Assembly (NCBI GenBank): GCA_023053575.1
Contig: JAKZAP010000014.1
Coordinates: forward strand, 9,238,001-9,302,000
Reading direction: 5' to 3'
Source: Branchinecta lynchi
Taxonomy: Eukaryota > Arthropoda > Branchiopoda > Anostraca > Branchinectidae
Length of the DNA stretch: 64,000 nt
Position 1 is the stretch's first letter; each line of letters opens with the position of its first letter. The notes beneath the pieces are model-generated. The model was not told the origin of the DNA. It saw only the letters and a list, made by a program, of their open reading frames with translations, and searched no databases. Shown here one piece after another: positions 10,090 to 23,100 of this stretch. The position numbers were made by a program, and so were the translations under genes.

Positions 10090-12319
10090 CTCAATGTACC
10101 AGTTTCGTGATAAGGTGAAGCGAAAGCTTTTTTTTTTATGTCAACCATCAGAAACTTCCAAAAGACGCGATTCTGTTACCTATATATACCACGCAACATG
10201 TCTCCAATGGGAAAACATAATGTGTAACGTATGGATCAGGGGGCGGGAACAACTTTGCCGACGGAGATGCACTGGCGTAAGCGAGGACTGTAAGTGTATA
10301 GATTCGTTCAAATCGGAAAGAACATGTTTAAATACGAAAGCTAATGAACAAAATGCCAAGATTGCGAAAAAAAATAACATCCGCGACTGTTCACAGAAGC
10401 TACTCCTGGCAGTTTAGACACTAATCCGAAATGTTGGTTGCCTTTCCACTGTGAGAGACGGAGAACACTGAATTTCCTAGGGTTCACACAATCGAGGGTC
10501 CTTGCTTACCGTAAAATATGAAGGCATGGGTTATACATCCTCTCACAGACCCATACAGGGAGCTGCATAATCTTCAGGATTTCCCTGCACCGACGAGACC
10601 TTCCTCTTAAAAACATTTAAAGGAGCTGATTCAGTACAATTTGCAATGTTCTAAACTGCCCATTTACTATTACCCCCAATTCAAACTAAAACCTCTCTAG
10701 ATCTTACAGCCATCTACAGGCGACATGTTGAAATTCATAAACTGGGCGATGTGATTCCAACTGAGAGCCTATTCAGACAGAAACGATTTAAGAGCATCCA
10801 AAATGCTCGTCAAATGATAAACAAATTACTGACTACTTCTTTGTTTCAAGATTTTTCTGTATCTTGCATCACACAAACGAAACAAAAACTTCTTACATCA
10901 CATTTATTAAGACCAGTCATAACTGGCTAATCCCGTGGTCGATTTACATTCCATTTCGCAAGGTTCAGCAAGAAAGCGGTGGTTTCCACCTATCCGATTT
11001 CCACTGAACCATATCATAATAAAACTTAACGCGTGAATCTAGTTTCTTTTTTGCTGACACTGCAAAACATTTCAGCACATTTTCTCATTAATTCAACTCC
11101 TTTTCGTTTAACTAAGTTTGTAATTTAACCCGGCCCAGTTTCACCACACACTCGACCTTCCAGCTCTGAAGATTATGCGTCCCAGGTTATATATATATAC
11201 CACAAACACACGAGTAAACTCACAAGTCAGCAACAACATATTATGAAAAATCTTAGCTTGAAAAAAAAACACTAAATTCTAAGTGCGGAGGCAGGACAAC
11301 GTTAGATCCTCGCTAGAAAAATGACTTGGTTTCGTCCGACGAATTCTATTTACAAAGCTGCAATGCCGCGCGTGAGACTTGATAAAGCCAATAACAGATA
11401 ATAAACCCTCCTAAGAATGTTCAACTTCCTGAAATGATTTGAGCCAACATGACTTCACCTTCAGTACGAGGTATGGGACTTCTTGAAAACTGACCACGGT
11501 CTCTTTATACCCAGGGTTTGAAACCATGGGAATAAGCCCTATCTTCTCGAGTTGCGGCCATGCTGCTTGGAAAACTAACTGAACATTCTAGAGATGGCAA
11601 AATTAGGTATTCTTGGTAAAGCCAAGTGATGGACCCCCGCATGCGGAGGGGTCCTTAAAAGTGTATGGACCCTAAGTGACAGGGAACTGGAATTCTCACA
11701 CTAAACATTGCTTGTTGGTGGTGCGATACGGATCAAACAGCTAAACCTTTGTTTTGGCCCCCTTCTGGCAGTAGCTGGAAATCTAAAGCCTACACGAGGA
11801 AATGAAGTTAACAGCAAATTAAATGTGCAATTTGATGGAACCGATTTCATCTCAATCTCAGCACTACACCCTCATTGCTAACACTTTAACACTAGGTTGC
11901 GCGCCTCTCTATGTTAGATGTCATTAAACATGGATAGAAAATTGACTGCTATCTTGTCATAAACCGATTTTTATCTGTTATTTCTCATGAAAAAATAACA
12001 AGAAGTTATTTAAGACAACATTTAAAACAAGGGTCCACATCTCGTGTTAAGTGGTGTGCAAGTTCAGATCTGTAGCTCTTTCCAGAAGAGCGCCCACTTA
12101 AACAATATTTCAGCTGGCTGATCCGTTCTGCAGCATTAAACGTGATTCGCCGTCAGCTTGAGCTGAAGGAATACTCATAAAACATTGCTTGGCTGGGGAT
12201 GAAGAACGCTGCTGAAACCCCGTGGTGAGCCACGCCACACTCCTCACACTCGTGGACTACTGCATCCGGAACTTCTTTTTCTTACCAACACTACGGTCGT
12301 GTTCCACCCTACTTACAGT
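10090..12319. other. No gene seen
   Basis: The sequence is of mixed composition, with several poly-A runs and an ATATATATA run near 11190. A 107-codon plus frame at 10094-10414 (Cys/Lys-rich, with repeated CID.F-like words) overlaps a duplicated segment related to 9180-9260 and is not supported as a gene. Nothing else is recognised. Confidence 0.3.
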
Positions 12320-12735
12320 AGCAACTATGCATGCCGTCACAGCTTCTTGGCGTCAATGCTGGAACGCATTTTTCTGCCAGGCGCCAGTTGCACCAAAGAG
12401 ATGGTAGCTACCACGCTTAAGCCGCGTTCACAAGCATGCACAGATGCCCAGGCACGTGCTCAGGCGTAGCCAGGCACCAAGTTCTAGAGACTGGAACTCC
12501 GTGCCTGGCCCAAAATCTGTGCCTGGGCATTGGTGTGAACGGTGATGCTAGGCACGTGTCTAGACATCTGTGCTTGGCCAGGCATGCTTGCGAACGGGGC
12601 TTTACTCGGCTCCCGAGCGAGGTAAGCAAATAGTTACTATTTCGAGAAGGTTGGAACGGTCAGTGCAGTAACTTCTCACGAGGTTGGAACATATAGCAAC
12701 TAACAGTTACTATTGCAAGAAGGGTGGAACAGGCT
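12320..12735 (+). repeat. Copy of a dispersed repeat, interrupted by a MITE
   Basis: This matches the reverse complement of about 33672-33920. Shared words include GGCGTCAA.GCTGGAA near the left and GGTAAGCAAATAGTTAC, TTTCGAGAAGGTTGGAACGG and GAAGGGTGGAACA on the right. The 182-bp MITE at 12420-12601 splits this copy; the other copy lacks it. Confidence 0.6.
12420..12601. mobile_element. MITE, 182 bp, TTA target duplication
   Basis: The inverted ends AGCCGCGTTCACAAGCATGC and GCATGCTTGCGAACGGGGCT agree at 18 of 20 positions. TTA flanks both sides (12417-12419 and 12602-12604). A TTA duplication is the usual target of PIF/Harbinger elements, but the family is inferred from ends and target only. 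The interior is an imperfect palindrome with GCCCAGGCAC-type words. The related repeat at 33.7-33.9 kb serves as an empty site. Confidence 0.7.
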
Positions 12736-14112
12736 CTAAATCTATTTAGTGCATCCACAAGGTCAAACACTTGTTCATAATGCAGCTTACGTACTTCCGC
12801 TTGTCAAGGGCTGAAAGCACGCCATTCAAACTGACCTGTATACTTTATAGTAGAAGTATGCTTCTTGGGCGTTATTTAACTTCCGGGTTGCAATTGCCCA
12901 TTTACTGTGGAGAAGGGTGTTTTTATTTAATCATTTCGCCCAGAGCTGAATAAAGGTAGTAGCATAAGGTCACGCGCACCAGACGGCTAGATTTATCTTG
13001 CTGTCAGATGCTTGTCATCAATACAGAACAGATGTATGGTCAAGCAGCATGTGGGTGGGAGTACGAGACGGCAAACAGCATGTAGAAACGGGAAAAAAAG
13101 GTATGGTAGACGGAACTCAAGAAAATACTTCCCTGGGGAATGTTTCCAAAATAAAAAGAATTTAAGGCATTATAGGTCTTACTTAGCCGCGGATCGAGAA
13201 ATTCGCCGGGTGCGACATTCACCGCATATTCTTCCGTCATCCAATTCCGGACACGCAACATTTCCGGAGAGGATCTGGCCAGTAAAATTTTCCGAGAGTT
13301 GTCATTTAGTAGACACCTAAAAGTAAACGGGAATAACCTTGCTCATCTCCCCCACGATGCTGAAGGGTAAGTGCTGCACAGTACCAGGGAACTGGGTTGA
13401 ATTAGCATAAAACGAGTGACTACCACAAGTCAGGTTTGGAATCACTGAATTTGGCCACCAAAATGCACAAAACTCGACATACTTGCTCTGCGCCAACGGA
13501 GCTATTCCCAAGACGATTCCATGAAAGGGGCTTTCGCTAGGTCAGCCTGCTATTGGCTCAGCCATGGTTTTTCACTTCGGAGACTTTTACACAGCCCCGT
13601 TGCAACACTTGTCTCATGGATGGCCTTGCGATCACTGATATGCCAGATGGCGGTAACGGAGGAGCCACACCAGTCAAAGATATGCGAGTTTCGTGACGCA
13701 CCTGGCGGTATCCAAACGAAGCCTTTTAGGACCAGATACTGATCTTGTATGAATCACGCTAGCACTCCGTCTTCCGCGAAAATTGTCGAGTCCTCAGGGG
13801 GACGATCGGGACGGAACTGGACACCGGCAGGTTCGCTGCGAAATCCGCTTCAAACTCTATTGGCGTAATATGAGCAGAGGTGGCTTTAGGGCAAGGCAGA
13901 CCCGGCTCGTTAAGGAAGAGGGACCGGATGGTCTCTGACATTGCACATGAAATCCGGAACTGGGGAACTGCCTTCCTGGGTCTGCACTTCACAGTGGCTG
14001 CGTGTTTATCACCTGATTCACAGTCACATCTCACAGTGCACTACAGTCGGGTTACGAATCCTGCGATTGGAAAATCACTAATGGAGGAACGTATCAAGTG
14101 AAAAAACGACTA
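12736..14112. other. Probable 3' UTR and downstream DNA of the kinase gene
   Basis: Minus-strand sequence after the stop at 14113. No second gene is visible. The first AATAAA encountered in the transcript direction is at 12927-12922, so the 3' UTR may be about 1.2 kb. Frames in this stretch are short and unremarkable. Confidence 0.35.
12922..12927 (-). terminator. Candidate poly(A) signal AATAAA
   Basis: This is the first AATAAA on the minus strand after the kinase stop codon, about 1.19 kb downstream. The hexamer is common in AT-rich DNA, so this is only a candidate. Confidence 0.25.
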
Positions 14113-14164
14113 TCACTTCTGTCGGTTGGATTTCTTCTTTTTCCGCTTGAAGAAACAACAACAC
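14113..14164 (-). CDS. CSNK1G: CK1 gamma coding exon 11 (last), palmitoylation tail
   Basis: The acceptor CAG ends at 14165. Coding begins with the last base of Lys504, then [16 protein letters not shown] and TGA at 14115-14113. Three cysteines, two phenylalanines and a basic stretch are the family's membrane-anchor signature. Ends residue 520. Confidence 0.93.
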
Positions 14165-17100
14165 CTGAAAAAAAGGACTTTGAGTGCAAAAAGGAAACGA
14201 TATATTCTTCTTTTTCTCTGCTAAGACACATGGCTCCTGACTATGATTGCCGAAATCCTATGTCCCAGTCATCAGCAATTCTATTTCGCAACTCAGGAGA
14301 TTTGGTTCCGATCACGATCGGCACGTAAGATAAATTCTCGACGTCAACATAGCCTACGTCTATTGGTTTATTTGCAGCTGATTCCGGAGAGCACTCAGTT
14401 TAGCCGGAGATTCAAAATGCTCAAATTCTGAAAGCTACCTAAAATAAGGGTTTTCGTGCAAGAAAGACAGAAAGGATATCATAGAAACAACAGACTTTTA
14501 GTCTGGCTTCTTGCCCCCAAACCAAACAAAATACTTTCTTCTCGAACCGGATCGTGAACCTCCGGAACAACCTCAAGGAGGACACTGTTGCTGCTGAATC
14601 GACAGAAGCGTTCAAATGCCGTTTGGAGGCTGAGTTGAGTGACAACCGTGGAGATTTGAATGGGATGCACCAGAATCTTCTACTAGATTGTAACCAACCA
14701 CAGATGCAACAGTCATCACAAGGAGTGATTCAACTGGATCAAAAGTCCTTATTTCACTCAAGCTGTGATTTAAGGTAATTTAAGGTTTATGTCGCGTGTA
14801 CCCTATCTCAACTGAAAAGTAGGCACTTACTTTGTATCGTCAGAGATTTCAACGTCTGGGTGTGCAGTAATAGGAGTGTTACTGTGACCAGCGGTCGGAT
14901 CGTCACCACCCAACTCTCCGTTTGTTGAGCTCACAACCTGCAGTGAAACGTGAAATTACTCCGACAGTGATACAAAAATTCAGACGCAAATACTAGTTTT
15001 ACTGCTAGAAACTTACAGCACAAGGCATAGCAGAAACTTAACAGTCCCATAACGGATGTTTTAGCCGCGCGCGGTCCTTAGCCTTGACGAGAAACACGGA
15101 ATTGAATATATAAATCATAGGTTACAATTGTAAATATATCCCTTGGTGATCTTTTTTAACTGTACTGACATTTTTGTTTGTAAAAGACATTTATGGACGA
15201 ATAAACCGAATTGTAATTGTAAAGGTTTTGATTTCAACTTCTGTACAAAATGGGCATAGATAGAGGGTCAAAACCGAGACACAAGGACGATTGACAAAAA
15301 CCCGAAAGATAAGTAACCGGTCTCTGACCCATAAGCTTCTCGGAGACAACGAGCGAGAGCCTTGCGCAGAACACGCTTGCGACGACGCAGTACGGACCTT
15401 GTGCAGCCAAACACAACGCGACGCAAGAACCGAACCAAGCTCTGTTCTTGCGTTGCGTCCAACACGTGCGCATCACTTTTATTTTAATTCCTAAATTCCT
15501 TGGATGAAAAAGAGCAAAACAGAGCGTTCTGGAATATACTATAACCGGTTCCCTGACCGCAAAAAAATAAACGCTACGGAAATCAATTTGCGATTATGTC
15601 ACAGTTCTCGCGCATGTGTAAAAGACATGCTACGCAACGAAAAGTCGCAGTGCAAACCACGCGCATCGTAGCGACGAGTCTAAGGTGAGCTTTAGGTGAA
15701 AACCGACCAAAGTATGCACCCCCCCCCCCACCTTTTGTTCAAACGTGGTTAAGGGAAACTCACCTGCACGGACCCGTGTCGGTCAGCCGGGGTCAAATTT
15801 CCACTGGCCAGTCCAGTCTTTTGGTCCGGCCAGTTTTTGCCACCAGCCTGGAAAAATTAAGCGCTTAGAAATAAAGCTAGTAAAATAATCTAGAAAGGGT
15901 TAAACTACATTCAGTTCTTACAGCTAGGGAAACAAAACAATAAGCTGAAACCCACTACAACGTCAAGAACGGGTGTTAGGAAACGACATAAGAGTTAAGG
16001 GTGGGGGGGGGGGGGGGTCATCTCCAATGCATGTGTAACTCAGGTTGGCAGCAAGAGGTTTGAGCCTTAGGCTTGTTTCCTAAAGGGTTCCGATTTCGGG
16101 ACAGGACCCGAAGTGTTTTATTTTTATCAACAGCATGGAAACCATCGGTTTTTCATGTCAAAATTTGGCGACGGATTCTGTGGAAAGCCAGCTTAAGTGC
16201 TAGCTGAAAAGCTTAAGAGGATTTTGTCACTGTTTGGTATCATGATAGCCTTGTCCAACACTATCGGTCTCTTTCCCAAGACAGGTGGGGGGTTACGAGC
16301 CGCTTTCTTGGTATTGTGACGTCTAAAATTGTTGCAAAAGTAAATGTAGAAGAGAGCTGAAGACTGATTTAGGGTAGGTTTATTACAGGAAGCATATTTT
16401 TTGAAAATTATTTCTATGGCAACACATCCTGTTCCGGTGCAGAAGAACTAGCCCAATGACGTCGCAACTCAGATCCTGTGCATCCAGCTTAAAATCCCCA
16501 GCTCCATCAGCTCAATCACCTCAACGATATTCCCGAAGAAGACCGAGTACCAAATCTACAAAGACCTAGTCAACGCCATCCTGGAGAAAAAATCTACCAG
16601 TAAAGGCGATCACAGTGGTAATATGTTCTATCTAAAAGAAAGGCTAAAAGTGACAACGCTGAACCCAGTGGCTCTACATTTTTGGATTGGATTGGAGTCT
16701 AAGCAGGCTGTTTAGCCCAATCGCGGCTAGCTAAATTGCATTTTAAAACAGATTCAACGGTTTAAAACTCCTGCAGAAAAAACTATTCAGTTCCTTCTCT
16801 TCACTCCGCGATTATTTTTTATTAGCCTAAATACTTGTATAAAGTCCGAGGCAGCACTGAGCCTAAAAGAACGCGGAACGTAGCCTTCCCTTTGGCTCAC
16901 AAGTCACTGAATAGAAAGACTACTACATACAAAAGTAAACTTTCGCATGCTAACCGGTTAAGGTTCGGTTAGCGCAGGTGCCGATCGCCGGATACTTCTC
17001 CCTAGGCGTGGTTGGGGGCAAATCATCCGACACTTCCCGTGCTTTTCCCTTGATTTCTCTAGGTATCCATTTGAAGCTGAGTGGACTTTTAGCTTGTCTT

Positions 17101-20100
17101 ACGGGCAAACACCACTAATCCTCGCCCTAAACAAAACGGTTGGCACCACCGAGAATCGAACCAGCGACCCTCGGCTCAGGAGTTCGGCGCGTCAACCTAC
17201 TCGGCAACGGACGGAGTACTACTACGTACAACCTTGGTACAACTGAACAGATTGGCGTTGCTACAGTGGAGAACCGTCTTCTTAATTTCCCCAGCGGAGA
17301 CAAGGAATGGGCTCCACACATTTCTACAAACTCTCTGTATTACTTAGAAATGAACGAAAACTAGTTTTGTTTCTTCTAATTAGGATTAAGTGAAAGTGTA
17401 GGTAACTTATTGACTCACAACATGGATTTTTTTGCAATTTCATAACAAATGGGTGGGAGGGACACACAATTAAAGTGACACAAACAAAAACTTTTGGCAA
17501 AACAAAAAGGCCAGACTTGGTTAAAACATGGGTTATTCAAACAAGGGACCACACACTGATTCAGACCTCTAGGATAATCAAGGGTTCATCATCTTCGCTT
17601 GTGTACATAGGGTCATCCTGTTAAAGAATAAAATGTATGAGCATGCAATCTAACTTCTTCACTAAAATTAAACGGTTTCATGCACATGCGGAGACAAGAC
17701 GTCACAGAAACCGAGGAGAATCAACGTCTCCTCATTCCCATTTAATATCATGGACCAACACAAATATACCGCCAAAGGTAATCTGAGGCGGGACTAGAAT
17801 GTATCGATTTTACGAATCTGGCCCACGATCTTGTTATACCACTGTGTTAGTTAACCCGTCTTTCCCTTCCGAAAACACCAGCCAATTTAATAACAGCGTT
17901 TTAAATCCATCATATTTCCGGCTTTTGGGCGGATTCCGGTCAAACTACTGTCCCAATGTAAGTCAAAGAAAGTAAGTGTAAAGAAAGTGCACCTGAAAGA
18001 AACTGCACAGTTTTTCAGAAATCCTCAATTTTTTGGGCACGGAGCTCCAACGTATGGACATGTCCCAACATATGAGCATGGTGCTCATACGTTGGGTCAC
18101 CGTTCTCTAGAGCAAGGGCACAGTACCCCCCCCCCCCCCAACAAAAAAAAATCTTTTTGAAAAGCAAGTCTGCATTGCAGATTTTCAATTCAACAGATTT
18201 ATACGGGGGTACCGTTACCTACCTTGCTGCAGGGCATGGTCGCACATCGCAGGGGCATGCCCTGCCTTTGGAGCACCATGCCCAAATTTAGGATTTGTGT
18301 ATGACTGGAACTGCATGTCTACTTAGCCCCCTACGGACGCCCTAATCATATAAGGAAGTGCATGACAACTTTTATGATTCGTAAGTGCTCGAATTACTTT
18401 TCTGATGAATCCCTAGAGACTCTCTATCAATATGAATCTGAACGTTTTTTTTTTCCATGCCTAATCCGTAAATCCCGCTTCATCCCTATGTGGGGCAACG
18501 TGGCCATCTATGAACGGACCTGGAGGATCAAAAGAGATATACATCAACATCTTAAACGGTTTGAGAAGCGGAGGACATTTATGACAGTTCAGCATCATCA
18601 AACCGATATATTTCTTTATTTATTTCCCTCAGAACTGAGGAGTACAAAATATAATCTATAAAACAGAACTATGCCTAAACTAACTGATCCATTCAATGAC
18701 ATATAAATACTATAAAAAATAAATATGATCTCGACAACTAAATTACAATTTTAACGTATATCCCGCACTGGACTATTGATAAGAAAATACTTTCAGGACC
18801 GAAAATGCCAGTCAGCTGCAAACAACCAGTAATGCAAAATGGATCCAGCACCGGCAGTAGAATCTATCTCGAGACATTTTCTGACGTCTTCAACGATTGG
18901 TATTAATCTTTTTATTATACTTTCACTGGCATAAGAGTTTTTCCCAAGGCTTCTTAGAAGTACCATGCCGTCACTAAACTATTTTTACTGAAACCATAGT
19001 TTCGGGATCAATGTGGGCGAGATTAAAAACCGTCATGGGATGACGTCAGTGATTCATTTTGTTTACGACCAATTAACAAGCGACATCACGGAACAGCGGT
19101 AAAAGACTGCACGCAGAAGACAGCAATTTTATAAGAAAGGTTGAAAAGATCTCGTAAGGACTAAATATTTCTAGGAATTTTCTTCTCTTTCTTTCGTCTC
19201 TCAATTTTTATTTTCTTTCGTATTGCTTGTTTCTTCTTATAACTCTTCCGCATTCATTATTTTGTATTTGACCGTAGATAAGTCGGCTAATGTGCTGCTT
19301 CATATTCATGTAATTGTGTATGAATGTGCTGTAAAATTTGTATATTTACTTTTCAGTTTTGAAAGAAATCAAATAAATCATAATGCTAATTATTATAAAC
19401 TGACGCTTATATAGTCTTCGCTTTTTCCCAAACAGCAGTAGGCCAATCTAACTTAAGGTTGTCGGCTATGATGGATATTTCTGCCCGTTTGCTTTTTATT
19501 GTCTTCCGATTTCTGAGCTGATCTCCTGTTTCACGGTCCTTGGCCGGCAGTTCGATGCGTCTTTGTACACTGTAAAAAGTTTCTCCGAGGAAGGATTAAA
19601 GTTAACTGAAGTATTTTACTGGGATTAATCTTATCTCTACTGAGATAAGATTTATCCGAATTAGAGATAACATATACAAAGATTAATCCCAGTAGCAAAT
19701 ACTGCAAGATCTTTTTTACAGTGCAGGCAAACACTTTCACACTTCCCGTGCTTTAACCTAGATTTCTCTAGAGGCGTGTTCTCGCCGTTCCCCGAGGACT
19801 CCTCGGGGAATCGAAGGGAACGGCGAGAAAAGAGGGAGTCACTCCACGCGGACTCTGCGTACAGAAACAGCGAGAACACGGAGAATGCTTCTAAAAATGG
19901 ATTTTGTTCGAAAAAAAAGTGCACTTGATGAAATTAGTCTGGATCCACTTTAATTTTTATTTTGTTTATTCTGATTGTTTTTAATCAATTTTACATTGCA
20001 CCAACACCAGCAAAAATTGATTCACCTCCGATTCTGAAAGGGAGTCCTTTTTGATGATGGTGATGATAATCTGAGCATTCCCCGTCCGTGAGGACTCGCG

Positions 20101-23100
20101 AGAATACGGGGAGTGAGTCCCCAGGACAAACAAAAACGCGGGGACTCCTCAAGTGGAGTCCTCGGGGAACGGCGAGAATATGCCTTAGGTACCTGTTTCT
20201 TAGAGTTTTGCGGTTTGCGGCTAGCCTTGCGTGAAAAACGAGGGGTACGATCCAATATAAGGTTTGAAGCCAAGCTGATCATTCGTCGTTCCACATCGTT
20301 TTTCTGTTGGTATTGTGTCGGATCTTATGATTCAGTTTTGTTTTTTCCGTTGAGGGTGGTTTGCAGGAAGAGCAACCGAAATATAATTATATTTATCCCT
20401 CGCACATCATCTTAGAGGGATAACTAGCTGATCAAGAAGAAAACCTAAAATCACGGTTTTCTATTTCTTTTGGGGTACTGTTTTCTTCTTCTTCTTGCTT
20501 AAAGGGCACCTGAATGAAGAGTACCAAGTATCATCCCTATCTGTATGACTTCCGTTAACATTGTCTGCAGAAAACCCAATCCAAATACGAAATAGTGTTT
20601 CCAAGCTATGATTTTTGCTCCATTTTGCATCTGTCCTTATTTCAGTACTGAACAATTTTAGAAATGAACAAATGTCTCCAATCAACCCTTATTCTGGAAT
20701 ATTTTTTAACCAGTGAAGCCCAAACGTATATCTACAAGAAATTCCAACACGATCCGGCCAGCGCTGTACAAGATTTGAATGAATTGCGCTTTTTGTCTGG
20801 GAGTCTGCATGTACAAACCTACAGAAACGAATATCCCTATTTTGAAAACGTCACGCTCAGAAGAAGAATGCTCTCTGTGGCCATGTCTATAAATGCATTC
20901 TCCATGGTGTGTTCAAGTACAGTTTCACTGTTCAGGTGTCCTTTACGGCTCCGTGGACTGCTGAACGCCTCGACCAGGCTTTGAACTCGGGGCCCTCACC
21001 CGTCTTAGTTTATAGTCCAGTGCCTTAACGGACTAGCTAGTCCGCTATTGATGACCGGGTATGAATATCTGAACAAAACGTGCTGATTAAAACTAACAGG
21101 TATACAGAAAAGATAAAGCTTGGACTTACTCGACTGGTTGCGGGGTGTCTTTCTCGGTTGCTTGGCGATACTATGACCTCTTGCCCAGTCGCTAGTGATC
21201 CAATAGGCGTTGACTAGAAATCAAACTAAGCTAAAGTCGCGACCACGATATGTCGTAATCACGGTTATGAACGGCTTTACTTCCCTGATCGTAGCGTTAT
21301 TATTATCCCGAGATTTCGAGTTTCATACGGATATCTGTCGACAGCAAAGACTTTTTAGATTTGCAAGCTCACTAGTCGGAAAGATATGTTATACACTTTT
21401 TTTTTCGTTGTTTCTATCGCAACCAAGGAACCCGCAGTGTGGCGAAAAACAGGAGAAATCGCGTGTAATTTTTTTTTTTTTTTTTTTTTTTTTTACAGAA
21501 CTAACAATTTGGAAGGAGTCAATTTGTTAGAATACTGTAAGACAGCCTGAAGTACTGTGACTTTTTCTTACCATTTTTTAAGGCCAAGTTCCGCTTTGCG
21601 TTTATCACCTGACGAGGAACCCCATGAACGGGCTCCGAAGTGCCGCGAATTCCTCGAATAACTGAATTTCAATTTATTTTCAATCTTAGGACGAACGATG
21701 CCTAATCAAGCGAAGGGCACATGATTTTCTATCATCGTTCACGATTCCCAGGGTCTCATAGTGGAGCCATTCAATCTTTACCGGTCACATCAATACTTTG
21801 GGACTGCGGCAGGCCAAACATCGTTACGCATAAGAGCGAAGCACGAAAGGTCCTCGTCCTGATCGGCCGCGTAGTAGTCGGAACTGAATCCGATTGTGTC
21901 CAGAAGATTACAATAAGGGGTCATACTAGCGAGGAAGCCCCTGAGAACCGAAAACAACGATCGAAAACAATGGACCACTGAAAAAAAATGAAATCCGGAA
22001 TTCACGCAATTTAGCAAAAGAGCTATACTACCTGCCTTTGCGTTACTGATGTACCGCTTCTTCTAGGAACGGGTGAACGACAAAACTACAAATAAACGTC
22101 ACACAAGCCATTTTTAGGCTACAAATAAATCCGAAATTCTGTGTATAGAACCTCGGCTCACACATACAGTAAAACTGAAAGCGGGGATCGAATTTTAGAG
22201 GGAAAACACACAAGCTGTAAATATGAAATAAATCAGAAACTGAAGCCTAGATACGGGTACGAGTCCACGCGCTTATCACCTTTCCTGATCTTGCTACATC
22301 TGAAGGTGGGGCGTTCTTTAGCTGTCGAAGCTCTCTGAAGTTTGATGGCTTCAGGAAGAAAAGACGATTGACTTAAGATCACAAAACCTGCTGCATTCGT
22401 GAAAGCTACCAGCTAGCTAACAAAGTTTTCAAAAATTGCAAAATTTTAGCCCATCTCCATGCAGACATGTGCTTTATAAAAAGTATGTATGGGCATAGTC
22501 ATTCCACACCTCCCGATTCACCCCATATTAATGAATGCTTTCAGGACTGTTCTTCTTAATAGTGTTCGCAGAACGGTAGGTTTTTCGGCTCTTCCTGGCA
22601 ATAGTTGCGTTTTTCAGATACCATGGTATCTGTTACCACGGTAAGTGGATCTGCAATTAGTCGTTTTTGCAGTTACCGTGGTATCTGATATACATGCGCT
22701 TTTCGAAGTGATCTCAAAAGAAAAACTGATATTCAGTCACATCACCAAGTGCCAAACTTCTTTCCCACCAGTCTGACAAAAACTGATGAAAGTGAGATGA
22801 CTTTTTCAGATACCATGATCAGTTATCACAGTCGGACCGTGGTATGTGAATATCAGATTCCACGAAAACTGGCCAGATACCATAATAACTGCAAAAACGC
22901 CTTGCGACCGTGGTATAAGATACCACGATCACTGCAAAACGACTTTAGACCGTGGTATCAGATACCATATGGTACCTGCAAAAACACAACTAATGCTGGT
23001 TACACATAACATTTCATGCGTAACATTTGCCGCGACAACAGATTACATCAGTGTTTGTCTGTCGAAACCGCGCATCCTTGTGTTATCTGTTGTGAAACTT

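Larger units (their letters stand above)
15848..21129 (-). other. Intron 8
   Basis: 5.3 kb. It contains the candidate alternative exon at 17561-17617, a tRNA-like stretch near 17139-17215, a MITE at 19568-19723, the 414-bp element at 19772-20185, a TTAA MITE at 20503-20942 and a tRNA-like stretch at about 20975-21045. The remaining parts (15.9-17.1 and 17.7-19.5 kb) show nothing recognisable. Homopolymer runs lie near 16003-16018 (G) and 18126-18139 (C). Confidence 0.7.

Noticed and set aside
10094..10414. 107-codon Cys/Lys-rich plus-strand frame
   Set aside because: It shares its Cys-containing part with a duplicated non-coding segment at 9180-9260 that carries stops, so it is more likely repeat sequence.
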